Origin: CAZROT01 sp964601895
Lineage (GTDB): Bacteria > Pseudomonadota > Gammaproteobacteria > Enterobacterales > Enterobacteriaceae
Length of the DNA stretch: 64,000 nucleotides
Assembly: GCA_964601895.1 (NCBI GenBank)
Contig: CAZROT010000001.1
Span: forward strand, 62,001-126,000
Reading direction: 5' to 3'
This document shows, piece after piece, positions 53,033 to 62,400 of this stretch. The notes under the pieces were generated by a model, which worked only from the letters and a program-made list of their open reading frames with translations, ran no database searches and was not told the DNA's origin. The translations under genes and the position numbers were made by a program. Every line of letters begins with the position of its first letter. Within the stretch, counting starts at the first letter, position 1.

Positions 53033-55552
53033 TTGAAAAATTTTACTTTTAGCTGGCGCCTGCCAGAAATTGTTTTCGTTATTGTGGTCATATCAGCCAT
53101 CTGGTTGATTATCGTTCTATTGGGATTTTCTCCCCAGGATCAGTCCTGGTCACAAAATCTGCGGCATAGCGTGATTCGTAATCCTGGTGGTGCTGCCGGA
53201 GCATGGACAGCAGATGTTTTATTTTCGGCTTTTGGTGTTTTAGCGTATTTCATTCCCTTCGGCATCATTGTTTTCTGCCACGCTATGTTAAGGCAGCGGG
53301 ATAGTGCACATAGCGATTATTTTTCACTGTCGTTGCGGCTGATTGGGTTACTGATACTCCTGCTCAGTTCATGTGTACTGGCTGCCGTTAATGTAGATGA
53401 TTTTCATTATTTTGCCTCAGGTGGATTTATTGGCAGTCTGATGAGCCGTGCCATATTATCCTGGCTTGAGGGTACAGTTATGACGCTTACCCTGTTAGGT
53501 ATTTGGGCAGCAGGATTCACGTTATTGACTGGCTGGTCATGGTTATTTGTTGCAGAGAAAACAGGTGCACTGATCTCAGGAATCATCAGTTTCTTTTCGC
53601 GTGATTTACCTGAAGTGAAAGATGTTAACCCCGGGCATTACAGTAACAATAATATCCCTGCAACTGTGCCCACTGATGCGTGGCTGAAAAATTCCGTTGA
53701 TCAGCGGGAAGATGATTTATTTGTTAATAACATCCATTTTGAAGACGCCTTGTTTTCCGCCCCCGCCATCACAGAAGTTGACGTTGATGTTGACGTTATA
53801 GATAACATCAGCGAACAGGTAAAAACAGAGGCGCAAGAAGAGCCGCAAACAGATGATTATGACACCCCGCCGCTCAGTATGCAGTACGATGATAATACGC
53901 CAGTCAGTATTGTGCCATCAGCGTTGCCTGGCTCATTATCTACTATGAACGTAAAAGCAGTGGAAAAAACTATAGACTATCAACCCACGAAGACAGCACC
54001 GCCAGATTTTACCACCGACAGCCTGATTCACCCGTTTCTGACGCGTAATAATCAATCACTGCAAAAAGTCACAACGGCCTTGCCGGGACTCGATTTATTA
54101 GCAGATCCTCCCGCAGAAGTGAAACCACCCGACAGGGCTGTTTTGGAAGAAACGGCACGTTTAATTGAAATGCGACTGGCAGATTACAGAATAAAAGCAC
54201 AGATTGTTGGCATTCATCCAGGACCAGTGATTACACGTTTTGAACTGGATTTGGCTCCCGGGATAAAGGCTGCGCGTATCTCTGGTCTGTCCCGTGATCT
54301 TGCGCGTTCTCTTTCCGCCGCTGCAGTGCTGGTTGTTGAAGTTATTCCCGGTAAGCCCTGGGTGGGCCTTGAGCTTCCTAACAGGCATCGGCAGACTGTT
54401 TATCTGCGTGAAGTGCTGGATTGTGCCAGATTTCGTAATGCGGTTTCTCCCTTAACCGTAGTATTAGGTAAAGATATTGCTGGCCAGCCTGTTGTGGCTG
54501 ATTTGGCCGGAATGCCACATTTACTGGTAGCAGGTACAACAGGCTCTGGTAAATCTGTTGGGGTCAACGCAATGATCTTAAGTATGCTATATAAAGCGGT
54601 CCCTGATGAGGTGCGCTTTATTATGATCGATCCTAAAATGCTGGAACTGTCAGTTTATGAAGGCATTCCTCATTTGTTAACTGAAGTGGTTACTGATATG
54701 AAAGACGCCGCCAATGCATTGCGCTGGTGTGTGGCAGAAATGGAACGCCGTTATAAATTGATGTCTGAATTAGGAGTACGTAGCCTTGCCGGTTATAACG
54801 AACGAATAACACAGGCACAAATGATGAACCATCCTATCCCGGATCCTCTCTGGAAACCGGGTAACAGTATGGATGTTACCGCCCCTGCACTGGAAAAACT
54901 GCCATGGATTGTAGTTATCGTTGATGAATTTGCCGATCTCATGATGACATCAGGTAAAAAAGTAGAAGAGTTAATTGCCCGTCTGGCGCAAAAAGCCCGA
55001 GCTGCGGGTATTCACCTCATACTGGCGACTCAGCGGCCGTCTGTTGATGTTATTACTGGCCTCATTAAAGCGAATATTCCCAGCCGTATCGCATTTACCG
55101 TATCCAGTAAGATAGATTCACGCACCATTTTAGATCAGGGAGGAGCAGAGTCGCTGCTTGGCAGGGGAGATATGCTGTATATGCCCCCTGGTGCTTCGAC
55201 GCCAGTGCGTATTCATGGTGCTTTTGTTCACGATCAGGAGGTGCATGCTGTCGTCAATGACTGGAAGGCGCGTGGGCAGCCACAGTATATTAGCAGCATT
55301 CTGGAGGGAGGCAATGATGGTGAAAATGGTCACACTGGCGGGGATAATGATGAAGCATTGGATCCTTTATTTGATCAGGCTGTTGCTTTTGTACTGGAGA
55401 AACGCCGCGCTTCTATTTCCAGTGTGCAGCGCCAGTTCCGTATTGGTTATAACCGTGCTGCCAGGATTATTGAGCAGATGGAAATGCAGCAAATTATCAG
55501 CGCACAAGGACACAATGGTAATCGGGAAATTCTGGCACGCAGGGATAACTAA
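53033..55552 (+). CDS. ftsK: DNA translocase FtsK (short-linker form)
   Basis: 839 residues against 1,329 in E. coli. Septal motor that pumps chromosome dimers and activates XerCD at dif. N-terminal membrane domain with four helices in residues ~10-190 (FVIVVISAIWLIIVLLGFS and DVLFSAFGVLAYFIPFGIIVFC among them), then a linker of only ~150 residues, then the motor: Walker A VAGTTGSGKSVGVNAM, FIMIDPKMLELSVY, Walker B IVVIVDEFADLMM, and LATQRPSVDVITGLIKANIPSRIAF. The C-terminal gamma winged helix (SVQRQFRIGYNRAARIIEQME) reads KOPS. The start appears to be TTG at 53033 (MKNFTFSWRL) with a poor ribosome-binding site. The catalytic parts are intact; only the linker is reduced. Confidence 0.95.
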   Translation: MKNFTFSWRLPEIVFVIVVISAIWLIIVLLGFSPQDQSWSQNLRHSVIRNPGGAAGAWTADVLFSAFGVLAYFIPFGIIVFCHAMLRQRDSAHSDYFSLSLRLIGLLILLLSSCVLAAVNVDDFHYFASGGFIGSLMSRAILSWLEGTVMTLTLLGIWAAGFTLLTGWSWLFVAEKTGALISGIISFFSRDLPEVKDVNPGHYSNNNIPATVPTDAWLKNSVDQREDDLFVNNIHFEDALFSAPAITEVDVDVDVIDNISEQVKTEAQEEPQTDDYDTPPLSMQYDDNTPVSIVPSALPGSLSTMNVKAVEKTIDYQPTKTAPPDFTTDSLIHPFLTRNNQSLQKVTTALPGLDLLADPPAEVKPPDRAVLEETARLIEMRLADYRIKAQIVGIHPGPVITRFELDLAPGIKAARISGLSRDLARSLSAAAVLVVEVIPGKPWVGLELPNRHRQTVYLREVLDCARFRNAVSPLTVVLGKDIAGQPVVADLAGMPHLLVAGTTGSGKSVGVNAMILSMLYKAVPDEVRFIMIDPKMLELSVYEGIPHLLTEVVTDMKDAANALRWCVAEMERRYKLMSELGVRSLAGYNERITQAQMMNHPIPDPLWKPGNSMDVTAPALEKLPWIVVIVDEFADLMMTSGKKVEELIARLAQKARAAGIHLILATQRPSVDVITGLIKANIPSRIAFTVSSKIDSRTILDQGGAESLLGRGDMLYMPPGASTPVRIHGAFVHDQEVHAVVNDWKARGQPQYISSILEGGNDGENGHTGGDNDEALDPLFDQAVAFVLEKRRASISSVQRQFRIGYNRAARIIEQMEMQQIISAQGHNGNREILARRDN

Positions 55553-55619
55553 AAAAGCTCTGATGGTAGGTTATAAAAAAAGCGTCGATCCTGAGCCAGC
55601 GGTAAGGAGTTTTACTCAA

Positions 55620-55640
55620 GCCGTTTTTCGTGAAAACGGC
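55620..55640 (+). other. Perfect hairpin between ftsK and lolA
   Basis: 8-bp perfect inverted repeat GCCGTTTT / AAAACGGC with a 5-nt loop, 68 bp after the ftsK stop. There is no T run, so it is not a classical terminator. It may attenuate read-through or protect an mRNA end. Confidence 0.45.
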
Positions 55641-55715
55641 GGTGTGTCGTGATTGGTACGAAAATGCTTTCCTGGAATAGTTATAGTTATAGTTAATGTG
55701 TAAGGTAATTAAATA

Positions 55716-56327
55716 ATGAAAAAACGGTGTATCGTCGTTTGGCTATGTTTCAGTGCTGTCTGTACATCGGTTTTTGCGGATGCAGGTAACGAGTTACAAA
55801 TTCGTCTGAATAAAGTCAGTAGTTTTTATGCTGATTTTATTCAGACAGTAACCAGTGCTGATAATACCCTGATACAACAGGGAAAAGGCAAATTATGGGT
55901 AAAACATCCAAACTTATTTAACTGGCATATGACCAATCCGGATGAAAATATTCTGATTTCTGATGGCAAGACACTGTGGTATTACAACCCATTAATTGAA
56001 CAGGTTACGGCTAACTGGCTCAACAGCACTACTGCGAATACCCCCTTTATGTTGATAGCACGCAATCACTCAGATGACTGGAAGCAATATACGTTTGTGC
56101 AGAAAGGCGATGATTTTGCATTGACACCAAAATCGGCAGAAAATCGTTTAACGCAGTTTAACATTACGGTGACCCCAGCGGGAGTGATAAGGCGCTTTAG
56201 TGCCGTTGAAAAAGATGGTCAGCACAACACTTATGAGCTGAAAAGCTATGAAAGTAGCGCTATTGATGGGGCTAAATTTATCTTTATTTTACCTGAGGGT
56301 GTGACGCTGGATGATCAGCGTCAGTGA
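55716..56327 (+). CDS. lolA: LolA, periplasmic lipoprotein carrier
   Basis: 203 residues (E. coli 203-204). Signal peptide MKKRCIVVWLCFSAVCTSVFA, then a mature beta-barrel-like half that carries lipoproteins from LolCDE to LolB at the outer membrane. Motifs: SSFYADFIQTV, GKGKLWVKHPNLFNWHMTNPDE, ISDGKTLWYYNPLIEQV and FILPEGVTLDDQR. 9 bp before rarA, so likely co-transcribed with it. Confidence 0.96.
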   Translation: MKKRCIVVWLCFSAVCTSVFADAGNELQIRLNKVSSFYADFIQTVTSADNTLIQQGKGKLWVKHPNLFNWHMTNPDENILISDGKTLWYYNPLIEQVTANWLNSTTANTPFMLIARNHSDDWKQYTFVQKGDDFALTPKSAENRLTQFNITVTPAGVIRRFSAVEKDGQHNTYELKSYESSAIDGAKFIFILPEGVTLDDQRQ

Positions 56328-56336
56328 GGTTCGGCT

Positions 56337-57665
56337 GTGAGCAATTTTTCCTTTGACTTTTCACAACACGAACTTCAGCCACTGGCTGCACGTATGCGAC
56401 CTCTGACGCTGAATGAGTACGTGGGCCAGCAGCATGTGTTATCTCAAGGTAAGCCCCTTTTTCGCGCTATTGAAACAGGACAGTTACATTCGATGATCCT
56501 GTGGGGGCCACCCGGTAGTGGAAAAACAACACTGGCAGAATTAATGATTCGTTATGCCCGAGCAGAGCTTGAGCGAATTTCAGCAGTGACGGATGGTGTT
56601 AAAGAAATACGTCAGGCTGTGGAGCGCGCACGTCACAACAGAGATGCTGGGAAACGAACGGTGCTATTTGTTGATGAAGTCCATCGTTTCAGTAAAAATC
56701 AGCAGGATATATTTTTACCTTATATGGAAGATGGCAGTATTATTTTTACCGGTGCGACAACAGAAAACCCTGCATTTGCACTTAACAGTGCACTGCTTTC
56801 CCGAGCCAGAGTGTGGTTGCTAAAGCGGTTAAATACAGAGGATATTGAGCAGGTCATTGAGCAGGCGATAACAGACAGTGTGCGCGGATACGGCAAATAC
56901 AGTATCAGTCTTGCTGCTGATACCCGCAAACAGATGGCTGAGCTGGCGAATGGAGACGCCAGACGGGCACTCAATAACCTTGAATTGATGATGGAGGCTG
57001 CACAGACTGATGCCGCGGGTACCCATATCCTGACAGCGGAATTGCTGGCTGCTGTTTCTGGTACCTGCCGCGCACGCTTTGATAATAAAGGCGAGCGTTA
57101 TTATGATTTTATCTCAGCCTTGCATAAATCTATCAGAGGGTCTTGTCCGGACGCCGGGCTTTACTGGTATGCGCGCATCATTACAGCAGGTGGCGATCCT
57201 CTGTATGTGGCCCGCCGCCTTCTGGCCATTGCGTCCGAAGATATTGGTAATGCTGATCCACGCAGTATGCAGGTGGCTGTTGCTGCCTTTGATTGTTTTA
57301 CGCGCGTTGGACCTGCAGAGGGTGAAAGAGCTATTGCACAGGCAATTGTTTATCTGGCCTGTGCACCAAAAAGTAATGCAGTGTACAGTGCTTTTAACGC
57401 AGCATTAAAGGATGCCCGTGAAAAACCGGATTATGATGTACCGGATCATTTGCGCAATATCCCGGTAAAATTCATGAAAAACGGTTACCGTTATGCTCAT
57501 GATGAACTTGATGCTTATGCGGCAGGTGAGGATTATTTTCCACCAGAAATCAATGGTACTCGTTATTATTCACCTTCATCACGCGGTGTTGAGATTAAGA
57601 TAAAAGAGAAGCTGGAATGGCTTGCCAGACTGGATGAGAACAGCCTGATAAAGCGTTATGATTAG
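56337..57665 (+). CDS. rarA: RarA (MgsA), replication-associated recombination AAA+ ATPase
   Basis: 442 residues (E. coli 447), GTG start. Clamp-loader-like ATPase acting at stalled forks. LAARMRPLTLNEYVGQQHVL, Walker A WGPPGSGKTTLAE, Walker B LFVDEVHRFSKNQQD, sensor ATTENPAFALNSALLSRARV, and the C-terminal tetramer domain (DPLYVARRLLAIASEDIGNADP) are all present. Follows lolA by 9 bp and precedes serS, the conserved order. Confidence 0.97.
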   Translation: MSNFSFDFSQHELQPLAARMRPLTLNEYVGQQHVLSQGKPLFRAIETGQLHSMILWGPPGSGKTTLAELMIRYARAELERISAVTDGVKEIRQAVERARHNRDAGKRTVLFVDEVHRFSKNQQDIFLPYMEDGSIIFTGATTENPAFALNSALLSRARVWLLKRLNTEDIEQVIEQAITDSVRGYGKYSISLAADTRKQMAELANGDARRALNNLELMMEAAQTDAAGTHILTAELLAAVSGTCRARFDNKGERYYDFISALHKSIRGSCPDAGLYWYARIITAGGDPLYVARRLLAIASEDIGNADPRSMQVAVAAFDCFTRVGPAEGERAIAQAIVYLACAPKSNAVYSAFNAALKDAREKPDYDVPDHLRNIPVKFMKNGYRYAHDELDAYAAGEDYFPPEINGTRYYSPSSRGVEIKIKEKLEWLARLDENSLIKRYD

Positions 57666-57719
57666 TTCTGTCCTCTTTCGTTTAAACATGCCTTCGTTAC
57701 CACAGACAGGATATTCACT

Positions 57720-59012
57720 ATGATTGATCCCAACATACTGCGTACGCAACCAGAGGTGGCTGCACAAAAACTGGCGACCAGAGGCTTCATTCTTGACGTT
57801 GATATGCTGCGTGAGCTGGAAAAACGACGTAAATTTTTGCAGGTTGAAACTGAAACTCTGCAGGCAGAGCGTAACACGCGTTCAAAATTGATTGGGGCAG
57901 CAAAAGCACGTAATGAAGATATTGAGCCTCTGCGTATTGAGATGAACAGTCTGGCTGCAAAGCTTGATGTAGCCGGAACAGAGCTGGAGCAGCTACAGAA
58001 CAAAATACGTGAGCTTGCGTTATCCATTCCTAATCTTGCGCATGATTCTGTACCCCATGGCAGCAATGAAAATGACAATCAGGAAATCAGTCGCTGGGGA
58101 GAGCCGCAGCAGTACAGTTTTCCGGTTCGGGATCACGTTTTATTAGGTGAAATGACGCACGGACTGGATTTTGCTGGTGGAGTTAAACTGGCTGGTTCAC
58201 GCTTTGTGGTCCTAAAAGGCCAGATTGCGCGTCTGCATCGTGCACTGAGTCAGTTTATGCTGGATTTGCATACTGAAAAACATGGTTATCTCGAGGCTTA
58301 TCTGCCTTATCTGGTTAATCATGCCACTCTTTATGGTACCGGGCAGTTACCCAAGTTTGCCGGTGATCTGTTTCACACAAGGCCGCTGGAAGAAGAATCT
58401 GGCAGCAGTGATTATGCATTGATTCCTACCGCTGAGGTCCCGCTGACTAACCTGGTGCGTGATGAGATTTTAGAAGAGGTGGCGTTACCATTAAAACTCT
58501 GTGCGCATACTCCCTGCTTTCGTTCAGAAGCGGGAGCTTATGGTCGTGATACACGTGGACTGATTCGTATGCATCAGTTTGATAAAGTTGAACTGGTACA
58601 GATTGTACGTCCTGAAGACTCCATGGCAGCATTGGAAGAATTAACCGGGCATGCTGAACAGGTGTTGAGATTACTGAATCTGCCTTACAGAAAGCTACTG
58701 CTTTGCACGGGAGACATGGGATTTGGTTCCTGTAAAACCTATGATCTGGAAGTGTGGTTACCTGCCCAGAACACCTGGCGTGAAATTTCTTCCTGCTCTA
58801 ATATGTGGGACTTTCAGGCCCGCCGTATGCAGGCACGCTATCGCAATAAAACAGATAAAAAATTGCATCTGCTGCATACCTTAAACGGCTCTGGTCTGGC
58901 GGTAGGGCGTACGTTAGTTGCTGTTATGGAAAACTATCAGCGTGCTGACGGAAGTATTGAAATTCCACAAGTACTGCGCCCCTGGATGGGAGGAATGGAC
59001 TGTATTAATTAA
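57720..59012 (+). CDS. serS: Seryl-tRNA synthetase
   Basis: 430 residues, the E. coli length. Class II synthetase: an N-terminal coiled-coil arm (~30-100) grips the long variable arm of tRNA-Ser; motif 2 CFRSEAGAYGRDTRGLIRMHQF; motif 3 LNGSGLAVGRTLVAVMENYQ; ISSCSNMWDFQARRMQARY. Ends PWMGGMDCIN. Complete. Its substrate tRNA-Ser(GGA) is also in the window. Confidence 0.98.
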   Translation: MIDPNILRTQPEVAAQKLATRGFILDVDMLRELEKRRKFLQVETETLQAERNTRSKLIGAAKARNEDIEPLRIEMNSLAAKLDVAGTELEQLQNKIRELALSIPNLAHDSVPHGSNENDNQEISRWGEPQQYSFPVRDHVLLGEMTHGLDFAGGVKLAGSRFVVLKGQIARLHRALSQFMLDLHTEKHGYLEAYLPYLVNHATLYGTGQLPKFAGDLFHTRPLEEESGSSDYALIPTAEVPLTNLVRDEILEEVALPLKLCAHTPCFRSEAGAYGRDTRGLIRMHQFDKVELVQIVRPEDSMAALEELTGHAEQVLRLLNLPYRKLLLCTGDMGFGSCKTYDLEVWLPAQNTWREISSCSNMWDFQARRMQARYRNKTDKKLHLLHTLNGSGLAVGRTLVAVMENYQRADGSIEIPQVLRPWMGGMDCIN

Positions 59013-59498
59013 TAACAGCTATTCTGGATAGCTATAAATTTACATTTATTATTTTAATAATTGTTTGTGATTTATATCAAAAAATTATATATAAAAATCA
59101 GTTATTGTATCTCTGAAGTCTATGAGATTGTCGGGGGGTGGTATACAGGTAAAGCTACCCCGATAAAATTCTGGCTTCTGTAAAAAATTCACAATGTAAA
59201 GGTAGTAAAACGCTTATTATCATTTAATAAATGATATTTATTTATAGTGTATTTTCACTATTATTGACGTGCAGATAATATCTGTGAATTAGGCAAGATC
59301 AGGATATTATATATAAGTATTTTTCTTATACTAAATAAAGAGAGTTGTTTATTCAGTATACGCACAAATTTTATTTGCAAAAAATAAAACTGATATTTTT
59401 AAATTCAATTTTTATACCTGTTACCTTATACCTGACATAAAGGGATTTTCATAATTCTGTTTTTTTATTTTCTTAATTAAAATTAAGGAAATAATCCT
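59013..59498. other. AT-rich region with hairpins between serS and the TPS adhesin
   Basis: 486 bp without a gene. A perfect 6-bp inverted repeat AGCTAT/ATAGCT at 59017-59033 right after serS, followed by an A/T-rich tail, may end the serS transcript. A second, imperfect GC-rich hairpin lies at about 59131-59163 (GGGGTGGT and AGCTACCCC arms). The remainder is very AT-rich and holds the adhesin promoter. In E. coli the dms genes follow serS; none is seen here. Confidence 0.5.
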
Positions 59499-62400
59499 GT
59501 GCCAGGAAAATTAAATCCCCGGTTATATAAAATTGAAGTTCTGGGCAAAAAAAATACGTTATCTGTTAATGAAAATCGCTTTATTTTACTCCCCTCATCT
59601 TATCTCCCTGTTCGCATTTTTGCCTTAAATCTGACGGCCATTATTATTGGGCTGTCAGGTATGATGCTGGTACCCGCAATAGCATTCTGTAGCGGTATAG
59701 CATCTGTGGTTGCTGCTTCTGGTCCGTTGGGGCCTGTTATCAGCAAAGACAACCAGGGTCGGGATTTTATTGATATACAGAATCCGAATGCGCAGGGATT
59801 ATCACACAATCAATATGAAGTATTTCATGTCAACCATCAGGGAGCAGTGCTGAATAACACGACAGCACAGGCTGATATCATTCTCAATGAAGTAACAGGT
59901 ACTGATCTCAGCAATCTCAACGGTTTGCTGTCAGTACAGGGAAAAACAGCAGATGTGATTGTGAGTAATCCCAACGGTATTAATTGCAATGGCTGTGGCT
60001 TTGTCAACAGCAGCAGGGGGGTACTTATTACCGGTAAGCCCATACTGGAAGGAGACAGGCTCGCAGCGCTGGAAGTCAGTAGTGGAAGAATTAATATCAG
60101 AGAGCAGGGCCTGATGATGTATTCCACACCCGGTATTAATCCCGGCAAAGTTGATCTAATTGCACGGGGAGTGACTGTCACAGGAAACATACGTGCCCTG
60201 CAGTCGGGCAAAGAAATGGCTGCTGGAGAAATACAAATTATTGCCGGGAGCAACCGCGTGATTCGAGTGCAGCATAACGGGCATCAGCATATCAATCATT
60301 ATCACACGGATGCATTATTACCCCAGGCACACAAAGATAATAACGCTGCTGTGCATGAGAGAATAGATATTGCCGGCCTCGGTGGCATGTACGCAGGACA
60401 AATTTATCTGCAGGGTAGTGATGCAGGGATAGGCGTAAGCAGTAGTGCGGTCATAAAGGGTGTGGAAAACTTAAAAATCAGCACGAAAGGTAGCTTGTAT
60501 TTTCATGCACCGGTCAGGGCATCAGAAAATATTACCCTGCGTGATGCACATACTTTCATCAATATCAGCAACCTGCAAGCAGGGAAGAACCTGATGCTGC
60601 ATGATATTGGTCAGGTGATTAATGGAAAATCCATCACAATCGGGAATGCACAGCAGGTACCCGCCGTTGTCAGTGACCATACCAGAATGACGGCCAGAAA
60701 CATTAACATTGCTGCCCGGGAATTTTACAACAGCGCCAGTATTACTGCAGATAATAACTTCACCTTAAAAGCGCAAAAAATTGATAATATCTCCGGCTCA
60801 CTGATAGCAGATGCATTACATATTGATGCGCACAGCCTGAATCACCAGACCTGGATTTTTAAGACGAATACTGACAGCAAAAAGCAATCAGAGAAAAATT
60901 ACGCCGATATTCCGGGTACCGTGGCGCGTATGGTGGGTCATAATCACCTGTTGATTAAGGTGCATGAAGACTTAAACATGGCCGGCTCTACGCTTGCATC
61001 CAGTCAGGGGTCAGTAAAGCTTGATGTCAGCGGAAAGACGTTGATTACACCGGTAATCTGGGAGAGAAAGACAGCGGATACGGGCAGCCATGCCAGCGTC
61101 TGGCACCCTGAAGTCAGTACCGTGTCTTTCACTGGCCACAGAGTCATGACGCAGGGACTTGTGCACTCAACCCTGGATGCGTTCACTGAGCTCAAGCTCA
61201 GTAGTAATGAGCTGACGATAAAAGGCACCTTGTTGAGCGCTGATAGTGTACAGCTTAACAGCAGGCTCAATATGGATATCCTCTCGTTTTACCTGACAGG
61301 CTCAGCAGACCGCATTGATTTCAATAAAAATCTACTTCCTGCAGATAATGGCGGGTATGATTCCCGTCGCCATGTTATTTACAGTATGCCCGTGGAAACA
61401 CGTGTTCAGTTTGGAAAAAAACTCACTCTGTCATCAGAAGACAGTGCGGTTTACCTCGCCAGCTCGACGCGTTTTTTTGCTGTGGCTGACAGGGCAGAAA
61501 ATGCGCAAGACAGTCAGCTGAAAATCAGGGCACTGAAAGTCAGTACGGTCCGCCAGCCTCACCTTCTGATGGGATTTCCTGTGCATGCTGATTATCTGAC
61601 CATGGAAGACGGTATTACCCGCACTATTAATACCGCCAACAATGGTGCTGCATTTTTCCGTCAGCCACAGGCAGAATTACATGACAGACTTTTAGAAAAT
61701 TACCCTGATATGACTTACCTCAATGACCATAACGGTAGTTTTCATGCTGACAGAATCCACATTCATAGCACAGGTAGTAGCGGGTTTTTAACAGACATCA
61801 GTCTGGCAGATATCGATATCAATGCACGCCGTATGGAATTACATGCCAGCAACGATATCATCCTGCATAAAACCGTCGTTCTGTCAGGAGTAAACTCCCT
61901 TGTTGTCGCTGCACGCAGACAGCTGAGTTTACAGGCACCCGTTACCATCAGTGGTGACATGCATATTATGGATAGCGAAAAATTCGTTAACACTGTCAGC
62001 ATTGAAGCCGCAAAAGACCTGTATTTCAGTAATATAGGCACATTTGAAAATCGCTCCCGCATCAGGGCAGGAAACCGGTTTGTCCTGAATGCTGACAGGG
62101 TTAATAATATTTCTGGCGAACTGACAGCGAACGAACTTGATATTTATGCCGGCACCCTGATTCACAAAACTGATATCAACAGGGCAAATAAGGTTGCAGG
62201 TCAGGAAACGCGCAAATTTGCTACCGGTAGAACCATGCCGGACAGTACCATTACTGCTATGGGGGATGTGTTTTCATACGATGTTCCTGTTTATGAAAAC
62301 AGGACTGTGGATGTTCCCGCACAAGAGTATAAAGATGTTCCTCAAAGTGCTGCTCTGATTGCCGGACATCGCAGACTGAACATTAATGTCAGGAATAATC

